Shown here in pieces: positions 8,511-17,545 of a DNA stretch of 64,000 nucleotides. How positions within the stretch are numbered: the stretch's first letter is position 1; each line of letters starts with the position of its first letter. Both the position numbers and the translations under genes were made by a program. The notes under the pieces were generated by a model. It worked only from the letters and a program-made list of their open reading frames with translations, was not told the DNA's origin and searched no databases. This stretch comes from Actinophytocola sp036555685 (GTDB lineage: Bacteria; Actinomycetota; Actinomycetes; Mycobacteriales; Pseudonocardiaceae): NCBI RefSeq assembly GCF_036555685.1, contig NZ_DATBKY010000247.1:1-64000 (forward strand). The letters are read 5' to 3'.

Positions 8511-10376
8511 TCAGTGGTGGCGGCCGAGGTGCATGCGCCTGCGCAGGTGGTGCTCGCCGTCGGAGTCCATGTCGGAGTCCATCGTCTCGCGGAGTGTACG
8601 TAGCATCTCGTTCTCGCGCAGTACCAAGGGATCCGTGCGCAGGTCGCGCCACAGCGACCAGCACAGGCCGATCATCACCACGGCGAACGGAGCCGCCACG
8701 ATGATGGTCAGGTTCTGCAACCCGGTCAGCGCATTGGCCCCGCCGTTTCCGGCGAGCAGCATCACGATGGCCACGCCACCCATCAGCACGCCCCAGAAGA
8801 TGACCACGCCGCGCTGCGGGTGCACCGAGCCGCCCTGCGACAGCGTCCCCATGACGATCGACGCCGCGTCCGCGCCCGAGACGAAGAAGATCGCCACCAG
8901 GATGATCACCAGCACGGCGGCCAGTGTGGACAGTGGCAGGTGTTCCAGGAACGCGAACGTCATCGCCTGCGGGTTGCCGTCCGTGTTGTACACCCACGCG
9001 TTCGGGTCGTACGCGGTCGCCAAGCTCCCGTCCGCGTTCAGCCGGGCAAGCTCCGGCGCCGTCAGGTGCTGTGCCGCGAGCGCCTCGCGCTGCTGCTGGA
9101 TCGCCGCGCCACCGAAGATCGCGAACCAGAACAGGCTCACCACGCTCGGCACCAGGATCACGCCGGCCACGAACTGCCGGATCGAGCGCCCGCGGCTGAT
9201 GCGCGCGATGAACATGCCGACGAACGGCGTCCACGAGATCCACCACGCCCAGTAGAAGATCGTCCAGCCCCCGAGCCAGGTCTGCATCGCCTCGCCGCCC
9301 GTGGCGCCGGTGCGCCCGGACATCTCCGCGAACTCACGCAGGTAGTCGCCGATCGCGCCGGGCACCAGGTTCAGGATCAGCACGGTCGGGCCGACCACCA
9401 GGACGAAGAACGCGAGCACGGCCGCGAGCACCATGTTGATGTTCGACAGCCACTGGATGCCCTTCGCCACGCCGGACACGGCCGACGCCACGAACGCGAC
9501 GGTCAGCACCGCGATGACCATCACGAGGAGCAGCGTGCCCGCCTCGCCGACCCAGCCGACGTACCGCATGCCTTCGCCCACCTGCAGCGCGCCGAGACCC
9601 AGCGACGCGGCCGAGCCGAACAGGGTGGCGAAGATCGCCATGATGTCGATGGCCTTGCCGAGCGGACCGGACGAGCGCCGCTCGCCCAAAAGGGGCGCGA
9701 ACACCGAGCTGAACAGCTGCCTGCGGCCGCGCCGGAACGTGCTGTACGCGATCGCGAGGCCGACCACCGCGTAGATCGCCCACGGGTGCACGGTCCAGTG
9801 GAACAGCGTCGTGGCCATCGCCGTGTGCACGGCCGCGTCCGACGCCGGCAGCGCGGTGCCGGGCGGCGGGCTCATCAGGTGCGTGACCGGCTCGGCCACG
9901 CCGAAGAACATCAGGCCGATGCCCATGCCCGCGCTGAACATCATCGCGATCCACGACACCGTGCGGAACTCCGGCTTCTCCTTGTCCGCGCCCAGCGGGA
10001 TCCGGCCGTACCGGCTGATCGACAGGCCGATCGCGAACAGCACGAATCCACTTGCGACGAGCACGAAGGCCCAGCCGCCATAGGGAATGATGCCGTCGTT
10101 GAGGATGCTGCCCGCCACCGAGATCAACGAGTCGGTGCCGAGCACGCCCCACGCCAGGAAGACCACGGTCAGGGCCGCGGCCACCCCGAACACCACCTTG
10201 TCGGTGACCGGTGGCCGATCCGCCGCGGCGACGAGCGATTCCCCTGACGTCGCAACGACTCTGGCCCCGCCGGGCCCGGACTCCTCCGGGGTGTGGACCG
10301 GCTCCTGCGATGCCGACCCGGTCGCCGACCCGGTCGCCGTCTCCTCGGCCGTCTCCTTCGTCCTGTCGTCCGCCAC
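8511..10376 (-). CDS. BCCT-family betaine/choline/carnitine transporter
   Basis: A 621-residue polytopic membrane protein starting at GTG 10376 after GGAGGGAGG. A hydrophilic N-tail of about 60 residues (Thr/Ser/Glu-rich) precedes twelve predicted helices. The family segments GMGIGLMFFGVAEP and WAWWISWTPFVGMFIAR (aromatic substrate box) are present, and the C-terminal tail is charged and His/Arg-rich, as in osmosensing members. The likely role is Na+- or H+-coupled uptake of glycine betaine, choline or related osmolytes. No betaine aldehyde dehydrogenase gene adjoins it, so it may act only in osmoprotection. Confidence 0.92.
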   Translation of the reverse strand: MADDRTKETAEETATGSATGSASQEPVHTPEESGPGGARVVATSGESLVAAADRPPVTDKVVFGVAAALTVVFLAWGVLGTDSLISVAGSILNDGIIPYGGWAFVLVASGFVLFAIGLSISRYGRIPLGADKEKPEFRTVSWIAMMFSAGMGIGLMFFGVAEPVTHLMSPPPGTALPASDAAVHTAMATTLFHWTVHPWAIYAVVGLAIAYSTFRRGRRQLFSSVFAPLLGERRSSGPLGKAIDIMAIFATLFGSAASLGLGALQVGEGMRYVGWVGEAGTLLLVMVIAVLTVAFVASAVSGVAKGIQWLSNINMVLAAVLAFFVLVVGPTVLILNLVPGAIGDYLREFAEMSGRTGATGGEAMQTWLGGWTIFYWAWWISWTPFVGMFIARISRGRSIRQFVAGVILVPSVVSLFWFAIFGGAAIQQQREALAAQHLTAPELARLNADGSLATAYDPNAWVYNTDGNPQAMTFAFLEHLPLSTLAAVLVIILVAIFFVSGADAASIVMGTLSQGGSVHPQRGVVIFWGVLMGGVAIVMLLAGNGGANALTGLQNLTIIVAAPFAVVMIGLCWSLWRDLRTDPLVLRENEMLRTLRETMDSDMDSDGEHHLRRRMHLGRHH

Positions 10377-10394
10377 GACGCCTCCCTCCGACTC

Positions 10395-10417
10395 AGGCTC
10401 ATGGTTGTGCGGAGCCT
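10395..10417 (-). promoter_or_regulatory. Inverted repeat upstream of the BCCT gene
   Basis: AGGCTC-N11-GAGCCT forms a perfect 6-base dyad between the MFS stop (10433) and the BCCT start (10376). It could be a weak transcription stop for the MFS gene or a leader hairpin/operator of the transporter gene; the run of T that would support a terminator lies on the wrong side. Confidence 0.3.
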
Positions 10418-10432
10418 AAACCGTTGGTCAAC

Positions 10433-11695
10433 TCAGGTGAGCGGCGTTGTTGCGCAATGCGCATCCGCGGGTTTTCCGTTACGCAAAAGAGTTCTCGTGC
10501 GAGCGACCCGCACCGCCGGTACCATCGCAACCCCCGCGGCGAGGAACACGAGGCCGAGCAGCAGCCAGCCCGCGGTGCCCCAGCCGATGATCAACGAGGT
10601 CACGAGCAGCGGGCCGAGCATGCGGGCGACCGTGAAGCCGGATCCGAAGAAACCCTGGTACTGCCCGTGCTTCCCGGGCGGCGCGAGGTCGAAGCTGATC
10701 TCCCACGAGCCGCTCGCCTGCATCATCTCGGCGAGCGACTGCAGGCCCGCCGCCAGCAGCAGGACCGCGACCGCGAGCGCCGCCGAGTCACCCGCGGCGG
10801 ATGTGGCGAACACCGCGCAGGCAACGAGTAGCACGACACCGGCCGCACGCACCTGTCGGGCCGCGGTGACGAGATCGCGCACCCGGCGCGCCACGCGCAC
10901 CTGGAAGAACACGATCGACATCGTGTTCAGCACCAGCAGCGCCGCCACCGTCCAGCTGGGCGCGTGCGTACGCTGGACGATCCACAGTGGAATGCCGAGC
11001 GTGATGAGCGGGATGTGCAGCTGTAGCAACATGTTCAGCACCGCGATGATCGCGTACGGCCGGTCGCGCAGCACCGCGAGCGCCGGCTCGCCGATTGGTC
11101 CGCGCGGCTCGGGCGCGACCGCCGGCAGTCGCAACAGGACGAGCGCGGAGACGCCGAGGCTCACCGCGTCCAGCGCGAACACGGTCAGGTATGCGGCCGC
11201 CGTGCCGGCCTGCAGGGCGAGCGCACCGAACGCGGCGCCGATCGCGATGCCGCCGTTGATCGCCGACTGGAGCACCGCACGCACCCGCGTCCGGTCGGCC
11301 GCGGCCACGAGCCCCGCCAGCAGCGCCTGCCGGGCCGCGGTGAGCCCGCACTGGCCGGCGCCGTAGAGGCTCGCCACCGCCACGAACGGTACGAACGAGC
11401 GGACGAACAGGAACGCCACGAGCGAGAGCGCTGTGCCGGCCGCGAGCAGCATCGCCACACCGCGCGGCCCGCGCCGGTCGGCGAGGTGGCCGAGCGGCAC
11501 ACCGGCGAGGAAGCCGACCGCCCACCCGGCCGTGAGTCCGAAGCCGACCTGGGTCGGGCTGAGGCCCACGACCCGCGTGAAGTACAGCGCCGAGCAGACG
11601 AGATAACCGCCGAGCCCGATCGAGTCGGTGAGCTGGGCGACCGACAGCACGCGCGCGGGGCCGGGGTCCGGCAGAAGTCTTCCGATGGCTCGCAT
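10433..11695 (-). CDS. MFS transporter, MocR-controlled
   Basis: A 420-residue major facilitator protein with about twelve helices. The family loop appears as GHLADRRGPRG between helices 2 and 3. The ATG at 11695 lies only 6 bases after a TAGGTT -10 box, so the mRNA is probably leaderless. It shares its promoter pattern with the upstream questin-oxidase-like gene, which suggests export of, or protection from, that enzyme's substrate or product. Substrate unknown. Confidence 0.85.
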   Translation of the reverse strand: MRAIGRLLPDPGPARVLSVAQLTDSIGLGGYLVCSALYFTRVVGLSPTQVGFGLTAGWAVGFLAGVPLGHLADRRGPRGVAMLLAAGTALSLVAFLFVRSFVPFVAVASLYGAGQCGLTAARQALLAGLVAAADRTRVRAVLQSAINGGIAIGAAFGALALQAGTAAAYLTVFALDAVSLGVSALVLLRLPAVAPEPRGPIGEPALAVLRDRPYAIIAVLNMLLQLHIPLITLGIPLWIVQRTHAPSWTVAALLVLNTMSIVFFQVRVARRVRDLVTAARQVRAAGVVLLVACAVFATSAAGDSAALAVAVLLLAAGLQSLAEMMQASGSWEISFDLAPPGKHGQYQGFFGSGFTVARMLGPLLVTSLIIGWGTAGWLLLGLVFLAAGVAMVPAVRVARTRTLLRNGKPADAHCATTPLT

Positions 11696-11720
11696 GGGAC
11701 GAACCTATGACCGATATTGG
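11693..11720 (-). promoter_or_regulatory. Leaderless promoter with CCAAT element, MFS gene
   Basis: Reading the minus strand: CCAAT (11716-11720), 8 bases, TAGGTT -10 box (11702-11707), 6 bases, ATG (11693-11695). The same order and spacing precede the questin-oxidase-like gene, with nearly identical sequence in between. A further palindrome TTGGGCCAA lies at 11754-11762 and another CCAAT at 11733. Confidence 0.6.
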
Positions 11721-11762
11721 CTCCGCGTAAGAACCAATTCCACCTGCGGACCGTTGGGCCAA

Positions 11763-12812
11763 TCAGTTGTCGATCAGCGTCCCGGCACGAACGCAGGCGG
11801 CGAGCGCGTCCGGGTCGCCGGTCCGCTGGTAGGACTCGGTCGCGGTGTCGGTGAACTTGATGACGTGCTCGTCCCCGTGCGCGACCGCCCGGTCGACCAG
11901 CTCGGTTGCCGGGTCCTCGCCGGTGGGTGCGTCGGGCAGCTCCTCGCGCGGCGCCGACCGGCCGGGCGCGAACGTCGCGGTGATCGCCGCGCTCGCGGCC
12001 CACGCGGCGGTCAGGCTGTCCGCCCACATCTCCCGGGGCAGCGCGGGCAACGTGTGCAGGACAGCGTTCGGTGCGGTCGCGGTGTGCACAAGGATCACCG
12101 GGCTTGTGTGGCCGTAGCCGAGGTATCCCACGGCCGCCGCGTCCACGAGCTCGGCGAGCCGGTCGCGCGCGTCGTCCGGGTCGGCCGGCGCGCGTAGCGC
12201 GGTGAGCGACGCCGGCCATGCGGGCAGCTCGCCGAGCTGCGCGAACCGGCTCGCCACGTTGCCCTGCTGGCTGGCGATCCGCGGCAGGCGGCCGAACGCC
12301 TCCCGTGCGTCGAGGGAGCCGGCCGGCGCCTCTACGCCCGGCACGTACGTCGCGCGTGCGGCCCAGAACGCCAGGCCGTGCGCCAGCTCGGTCACCGTGT
12401 CCGCGTCCTCGTCGCCCGCCAGCAGCGCGCGGACCGCGTGGCTCGTGCGGATCACGCCGTGCGTGGTGCCCGCGGCGATGGCGGGCAGCAGCCGGGGCCA
12501 CCACAGCTCGAGCATGTCGCGCCACGGTCGCTCGGCGGCCTGCCGGGTCAGGTAGGCGGTCCAGTCGGCGACGCGGCCGGCGTCGCCCATCGCCTCGCGC
12601 CAGGTGTCGTCGGTGATCGGGTCGGTCGCGGGCGGCAGGTCGTCCAGCCGCGCGAGGTAGCCGTCGACCCACGGATGCACGTCCTCCTCGTGCCCGCGCC
12701 GGACCAGGACCTCGACCGCCATCGGCCCGTGGTTGGTCAGCGAGTTCTCGTTCCACTCCGGTCCGGCGTGGTGCAGCCGCTGGTACGCCTCGGCAAGGAT
12801 CCCGTTGCTCAC
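11763..12812 (-). CDS. Questin oxidase-like protein (DUF4243)
   Basis: A 349-residue, mostly alpha-helical protein resembling the questin oxidase/AflY family: NHGPMAVEVL near the N-terminus, a HGVIRTSHAVRALL segment about residue 115, GYGHTSPVILVHTATAPNAV near residue 225 and a His-rich C-terminal part (HGDEHVIKFTDTATES). Fungal relatives catalyse Baeyer-Villiger-type ring opening of anthraquinones; bacterial members are mostly uncharacterised. The start is GTG 12812, 6 bases after TAGGTT, so probably leaderless. It faces the MocR regulator gene across 80 bases. Confidence 0.75.
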   Translation of the reverse strand: MSNGILAEAYQRLHHAGPEWNENSLTNHGPMAVEVLVRRGHEEDVHPWVDGYLARLDDLPPATDPITDDTWREAMGDAGRVADWTAYLTRQAAERPWRDMLELWWPRLLPAIAAGTTHGVIRTSHAVRALLAGDEDADTVTELAHGLAFWAARATYVPGVEAPAGSLDAREAFGRLPRIASQQGNVASRFAQLGELPAWPASLTALRAPADPDDARDRLAELVDAAAVGYLGYGHTSPVILVHTATAPNAVLHTLPALPREMWADSLTAAWAASAAITATFAPGRSAPREELPDAPTGEDPATELVDRAVAHGDEHVIKFTDTATESYQRTGDPDALAACVRAGTLIDN

Positions 12813-12837
12813 GAGACGAACCTACGACCCAAATTGG
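12810..12837 (-). promoter_or_regulatory. Leaderless promoter with CCAAT element, questin-oxidase-like gene
   Basis: Minus strand: CCAAT (12833-12837), 8 bases, TAGGTT (12819-12824), 6 bases, GTG (12810-12812). The stretch from CCAAT to the start codon matches that of the MFS gene almost base for base (shared GGTC-R-TAGGTTCGTC core). Confidence 0.6.
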
Positions 12838-12849
12838 CCGGGCCACAGT

Positions 12850-12895
12850 GCCAATGTGCCCGAAACGTGCTGGGCCAATGTAGGGTTCGCCGGTG
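12850..12895 (+). promoter_or_regulatory. Leaderless MocR-gene promoter with direct repeats
   Basis: Two direct repeats GCCAATGT (12850-12857 and 12874-12881) lie 24 bases apart. The second overlaps a TAGGGT -10 box (12881-12886), which is 6 bases before the GTG start at 12893. Direct repeats near the promoter are typical of MocR/PdxR binding sites, and overlap with -10 fits autorepression. Confidence 0.6.
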
Positions 12896-14305
12896 GACTT
12901 CCACGTCAGCCTCGCCGGGCGCGGCGACCTGTCCGCACGGATCTACCGGCAGCTGCACGAGGCGATCATCGAGGGCCGGCTCGGACCGGGGGAGCGGCTG
13001 CCGCCGACCCGCGAGCTGGCGGCGAGCCTGTCGGTCTCCCGCAACACGGTGGCGGTCGCCTACGAGCGGCTCACGGCCGAGGGCTTCCTGGTCGGCCGGG
13101 TCGGCGCGGGCACGTTCGTGTGCGCCAACCCGCCGTCCCACCCGCCGGCCACGGACCGGCCGGGCGGCGAGATCCCGGTCCGTCCGGTGTGGCGCGCGCT
13201 CGCCGCGGACCCGTCGCCTGCCCGCCCGGTGCTGTTCGACTTCCAGGTCGGCGTGCCGGACGCGCACGGGTTCCCGATGGCCGCGTGGCGCCGGCTGGTC
13301 GCCCGCGAGCTCCGCGACGTCGGGGTGCGCGCGTCGGGCTACGTCGACCCGGCCGGGCACGAGGGGCTGCGGGCCGCGATCGCCCGGCACATCGGGCTGT
13401 CCCGCTCGGTGCGCGCCGGTGCGGACGAAGTGGTGGTCACGCACGGCGCGCAGCAGGCACTGGACCTCGCCGGCCGGGTCCTGGTCGAGCCGGGCGCGTG
13501 CGTCGCGGTCGAGGAACCGGGCTACCCGCCCGTGCGCGAGCTGTTCACCTCGCTCGGCGCGAAGGTCGCCGGCGTGCCGGTGGACGGCGAAGGCCTGGTG
13601 GTGGCCGCGATCCCGCACGCGGCGAGCCTCGTGTACGTGACACCGTCGCACCAGTTCCCGCTCGGCACGGCGATGTCGCTGGATCGCCGCAGCGCGCTGC
13701 TGTCCTGGGCGCACGAGCGTGGTGCGGTCGTCATCGAGGACGACTACGACAGCGAGTTCCGCTTCTCCGACCGACCGCTCGAACCTCTGCACAGCCTGGA
13801 CCGGGGCCGCCGGGTGATCTACGTCGGCTCGTTCGCCAAGACCATGCTGCCCATGCTGCGGTTGGGCTTTCTCGTGCCGCCCCCGTCGCTGCGGCCGGCG
13901 ATCCGGGCGGCCAAGCGCCTGTCCGACCGGCAGGGCGAGGTCACCACGCAGGGTGCGATGGCGGCGTTCCTCACCGAGGGGCTGTTCGCCCGGCACGTGC
14001 GCCGGTCCACCCGCCGGTACGCGGCCCGCCACGAGCGGATCACGACGATCCTGCGCCGCGACTTCGCCCACCGGCTCGACATCGTGCCCTCGACCGCCGG
14101 CCTGCACCTGGCCGCCTACCTGCGCGAACCGGCCGACGTCGGCGCGATCGTCCGCCGGGCCGCCGACGCGGGCGTGGTGGTCGAGGACCTGCGCACCTAC
14201 TACGGCGACGGGCCGGGGGAGCCGGGACTCGCGCTCGGCTACGGCGGCATCGAGCTGGACCAGATCGAACCCGGGCTTCGACGGTTGGCAGCCTGCTGGG
14301 CGTGA
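12893..14305 (+). CDS. MocR/PdxR-type GntR regulator with aminotransferase-like domain
   Basis: A 470-residue regulator: N-terminal GntR winged helix (about residues 10-75, core PPTRELAASLSVSRNTVAVAY) joined by a linker to a fold-type I aminotransferase-like domain. The PLP lysine is in YVGSFAKTML and the PLP-binding aspartate in DDYDSEFRF. Such proteins sense PLP or amino-compound adducts. Divergent orientation to the questin-oxidase-like gene, and shared CCAAT elements there, at its own promoter and at the MFS gene, suggest it controls those three. No pdxS/pdxT genes are nearby, so it is probably not the vitamin B6 regulator. Confidence 0.88.
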   Translation: MDFHVSLAGRGDLSARIYRQLHEAIIEGRLGPGERLPPTRELAASLSVSRNTVAVAYERLTAEGFLVGRVGAGTFVCANPPSHPPATDRPGGEIPVRPVWRALAADPSPARPVLFDFQVGVPDAHGFPMAAWRRLVARELRDVGVRASGYVDPAGHEGLRAAIARHIGLSRSVRAGADEVVVTHGAQQALDLAGRVLVEPGACVAVEEPGYPPVRELFTSLGAKVAGVPVDGEGLVVAAIPHAASLVYVTPSHQFPLGTAMSLDRRSALLSWAHERGAVVIEDDYDSEFRFSDRPLEPLHSLDRGRRVIYVGSFAKTMLPMLRLGFLVPPPSLRPAIRAAKRLSDRQGEVTTQGAMAAFLTEGLFARHVRRSTRRYAARHERITTILRRDFAHRLDIVPSTAGLHLAAYLREPADVGAIVRRAADAGVVVEDLRTYYGDGPGEPGLALGYGGIELDQIEPGLRRLAACWA

Positions 14306-14318
14306 TATACCCCCGGAC

Positions 14319-15797
14319 ATGACGACCCTCCAGGACGGGACCTCCACCGAGCAGGAGCTGGCCGACGTGCTGGGCGCCGCCGACGCGGCCGCCGCCGAGC
14401 TGCGCTCGCTGCCCGGCGCCGCGCGCGCCGCGGCGCTGCGCCGCGCGGCCGACGCGATGGACGCCGCGGCCGGCGACCTGGTGCCCCTCGCGCACCAGGA
14501 GACCAGCCTGCCGGTCCGCCCGCGGCTGGCCGGCGAGCTCGGCCGCACCACGTTCCAGCTGCGGCTGCTGGCCGAGGTCGTCGAGGAGGGCAGCTACCTC
14601 GAGGTCACGCTCGACTCGCCCGACCCGGACTGGCCGGCCGGCGGGCGCCCCGACGTGCGGCGGATGCTGCGCCCGGTCGGGCCCGTGCTCAACTTCGCGG
14701 CCAGCAACTTCCCGTTCGCGTTCAGCGTGGCCGGCGGCGACACCGCGGCCGCGCTCGCGGCCGGTTGCCCCGTGGTCGTGAAGGCGAACCCCGGCCATCC
14801 CGCGGTGTCCGCGCTGACCGGCTCGCTCGTCGCCGACGCGCTCACCGCCGCCGGCCTGCCCGCCGGGTCGCTCGCGGTCGTGTACGGCGAGGAGATCGGG
14901 CGCGCGGCACTCGTCGACCCGCGGATCAGGGCCGGCACGTTCACCGGCTCGCCTGCGGGCGGGCGCGCCCTGTTCGACATCGCGAGCTCGCGGCCGGACC
15001 CGATCCCGTTCTACGCGGAGATGGGCAGCGTGAACCCGGCCTTCGTCACCCCGCCCGCGGCCGCGAGCCGGGCCACGGAGATCGCCGACGGGTACCTCGG
15101 CTCGTTCACGCTGGGCACGGGCCAGTTCTGCACGAAGCCGGGCCTGCTGTTCGTGCCGGCCGGTGCGGCGGAGACGTTCGAGTCCCACCTCGTGTCCGAG
15201 CTCGCGTCGCGGCCCGCCACCCGTCTGCTGAACGACCGCATCGCGGGCGGCTACGAGCGGCGGCTGGCGGCGCTGACCGCCCACCCGGCGGTGACCGTGC
15301 TGCACGCCGGAGCGTCCGGTGTGGACGGTTCGGCACCGACACTGCTCGGCGTCTCGGCGGCGGACCTGCTTGCCCACCACGAAGAGCTGGCCGCGGAGTG
15401 CTTCGGCCCGACGTCCATCGTGGTCCGCTACGCGTCCGACGACGAGGCGCTCGCGTGTGCCCGGTCGTTCACCGGCGAGCTGAGCGCCACGGTCCAGGGC
15501 GAGGGCGACGACCCGCTCGCCGCCGAGCTGGTGGCCGAGCTGTCCACGCGCGCGGGCCGCGTGCTGTGGAACGGCTGGCCGACGGGGATCGCGGTCACGT
15601 ACGCGATGCACCACGGCGGGCCGTTCCCCGCGACGACGTCGGCGTTGCACACGTCGGTCGGCACGACGTCGCTGCGCCGGTTCCTCCAGCCGGTGACGTA
15701 CCAGAACATGCCGCAGAGCCTGCTGCCGGAACCGCTGCGGGACGGCAACCCGCTCGGCGTTCCCCGCCGGGTCGACGGGGTGCTCACGACCCGTTAA
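14319..15797 (+). CDS. Aldehyde dehydrogenase, 2-oxoglutarate semialdehyde type
   Basis: A 492-residue NAD(P)+-dependent enzyme. NFAASNFPFAFSVAGGDTA and VVVKANPGHPAVS mark the cofactor site, FYAEMGSVNP holds the general base Glu, and the catalytic Cys271 is in GTGQFCTKPG. The NFPFAFS and EMGSVNP forms are those of 2,5-dioxovalerate (alpha-ketoglutarate semialdehyde) dehydrogenases, which end pentose, galactarate or hydroxyproline pathways. ATG 14319 lies 13 bases after the MocR stop, so it may be cotranscribed with that gene. An enolase-superfamily acid-sugar dehydratase lies about 7 kb away, a possible pathway link. The stop shares TTAA with the converging gene. Confidence 0.88.
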   Translation: MTTLQDGTSTEQELADVLGAADAAAAELRSLPGAARAAALRRAADAMDAAAGDLVPLAHQETSLPVRPRLAGELGRTTFQLRLLAEVVEEGSYLEVTLDSPDPDWPAGGRPDVRRMLRPVGPVLNFAASNFPFAFSVAGGDTAAALAAGCPVVVKANPGHPAVSALTGSLVADALTAAGLPAGSLAVVYGEEIGRAALVDPRIRAGTFTGSPAGGRALFDIASSRPDPIPFYAEMGSVNPAFVTPPAAASRATEIADGYLGSFTLGTGQFCTKPGLLFVPAGAAETFESHLVSELASRPATRLLNDRIAGGYERRLAALTAHPAVTVLHAGASGVDGSAPTLLGVSAADLLAHHEELAAECFGPTSIVVRYASDDEALACARSFTGELSATVQGEGDDPLAAELVAELSTRAGRVLWNGWPTGIAVTYAMHHGGPFPATTSALHTSVGTTSLRRFLQPVTYQNMPQSLLPEPLRDGNPLGVPRRVDGVLTTR

Positions 15798-17536
15798 CGG
15801 CCGACGGCGTAGCCCTGCATGCCGCGTGCGTTGGCGGCCGCCCGTAGCTGGCCGGTCGCCAGGTCCCGCGACACCGCGGACAGCCGCCCGAGCGACCAGG
15901 GCTCCACGACCGTCACCTCGTGGCCGCGCCGCGCGAGCTCCTCCCGCACGTATCCGTCTACTCTGGACTCCACGACGAGCTCCGCGCCCGTGGCGCGCGG
16001 GTAGAACGACGAGGCGAACGCCGTCGTGTGCCAGGCGGGGGCGTCGATCGCCTCCTGCAGGTTCATGCCGTGGCCGGCGTGGTTGAGCAGGAAGCCCAGC
16101 TGCCACTGGTCCTGCTGGTCGCCACCGGGCGTGCCGAACGAGAGGACCCGGCCGTCGCGGGTCGCGAGCGAGGGGGACAGCGTCGTGCGCGGCCGCTTGC
16201 CGGGCGCGAGCGAGTTCGGCAGGCCCTCCTCGAGCCAGAACATCTGCGCGCGCGTACCCAGGCAGAACCCCAGCGACCCCACCACCGGCGAGCTCTGCAG
16301 CCAGCCACCGGACGGCGTCGCCGAGACGATGTTGCCCCACCGGTCGGCGACGTCGATGTGGCAGGTGTCGCCGCGCGTGGTGCCCATCGGGGACAGCGTC
16401 GGCTCCCCGATGCCGAGGCCGCTCACCGCGACCTCGCCGCCCTCGGTGACGAACCTCGGCAGCCGGCCCGTGCCCGGGCGCAGCACCGGACCGGCCTCGC
16501 GGGTCACGAGCGCCGCCCGCTCGGCCGCGTACGAGGCGGACAGCAGGTGGTCGAGCGGCACGTCGGTGTCGCCGTAGCAGGCGTCGCGGTCGGCGAAGGC
16601 CAGCTTCGCGACCTCGGTCATCCGGTGGATCAGCTCGGCGCTGCCCGGTGGCGGCAGCTCGCCCAGCTCCTGGAGCAGTGCCAGCTGCTGCAGCAGGACC
16701 GGCCCCTGGCTCCACGGCCCGGCCTTGTACACGGTCCAGCCGAGCGCCGCCATGCTCACCGGCCGCTCGTAGGTCGGTCGCCAGGCGGCCAGGTCGGCGC
16801 CGGTGAGCAGGCCACGGTGCGGCACGCCGGAGTCGTCGAGGACCTCGCTGCGGCAGAACGCGTCGAGCTCCTCGGCGACGAAGCCCTCGTACCAGGCGCG
16901 GATCGCGGCGTCGAGCTGCGCCTCCCGGTCCGCGCCAGCCGCCTCGGCCTCGGCGACGAGGCGCCGGTAGGTCGCGGCGAGCGCCGGGAGACGGACCAGC
17001 TCGCCCGGCCTCGTCACCGGCAGCCATTGGCTCGCCGAGGTGGGCCAGTACGTGCGGAACAGGTTCTCGACCGTCTGGATGGTCAACACGACGGCCTCGG
17101 CGACCGGGTGGCCGTGCTCGGCGTATCCGATGGCGTACCGCAGGACGTCGCGCAGCGGCATGGTGCCGTGGTCGCGCAGCAGCGTGAGCCAGGCGCCGAC
17201 CGCGCCGGGCACGGTCGCGGCCAGCAAACCGGTGCCGGGCACGAGATCCAGGCCCTGGTCGCGGAACCGCTCGACGGTCGCCGCGGCCGGCGCCACGCCT
17301 TGTCCACACAGGACTTGCGGCTCGGGGTCGGCGGCGGTGGCGAAGATGGCGGGCACCTCGCCACCCGGGCCGTTCATGTGCGGCTCGGTAACGTGCAGGG
17401 TGAACCCGGCGGCCGCGGCGGCGTCGAACGCGTTGCCGCCGTGCTCGAGCACCGCCATCCCGGCGGCCGACGCGAGCCAGTGCGTCGAGGCCACCATGCC
17501 GAAAGTTCCGGAGAGCTCGGGGCGGGTGGTGAACAC
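15794..17536 (-). CDS. Gamma-glutamyltransferase family protein
   Basis: A 580-residue Ntn hydrolase proenzyme. The autoprocessing site is seen as GDTCHIDVADRWGN, whose Thr would become the N-terminus of the small subunit; SATPSGGWLQSSPVV and NSLAPGKRPRTTLSP are further family segments. It has no signal peptide, so it is probably cytoplasmic, unlike classical secreted GGT. Substrates could be gamma-glutamyl compounds or, as in related actinobacterial enzymes, acylated metabolites. The gene stands alone, converging on the aldehyde dehydrogenase with shared stop bases; alaX lies 9 bases upstream on the same strand. Confidence 0.88.
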   Translation of the reverse strand: MFTTRPELSGTFGMVASTHWLASAAGMAVLEHGGNAFDAAAAAGFTLHVTEPHMNGPGGEVPAIFATAADPEPQVLCGQGVAPAAATVERFRDQGLDLVPGTGLLAATVPGAVGAWLTLLRDHGTMPLRDVLRYAIGYAEHGHPVAEAVVLTIQTVENLFRTYWPTSASQWLPVTRPGELVRLPALAATYRRLVAEAEAAGADREAQLDAAIRAWYEGFVAEELDAFCRSEVLDDSGVPHRGLLTGADLAAWRPTYERPVSMAALGWTVYKAGPWSQGPVLLQQLALLQELGELPPPGSAELIHRMTEVAKLAFADRDACYGDTDVPLDHLLSASYAAERAALVTREAGPVLRPGTGRLPRFVTEGGEVAVSGLGIGEPTLSPMGTTRGDTCHIDVADRWGNIVSATPSGGWLQSSPVVGSLGFCLGTRAQMFWLEEGLPNSLAPGKRPRTTLSPSLATRDGRVLSFGTPGGDQQDQWQLGFLLNHAGHGMNLQEAIDAPAWHTTAFASSFYPRATGAELVVESRVDGYVREELARRGHEVTVVEPWSLGRLSAVSRDLATGQLRAAANARGMQGYAVGR

Positions 17537-17545
17537 CCGACCACG

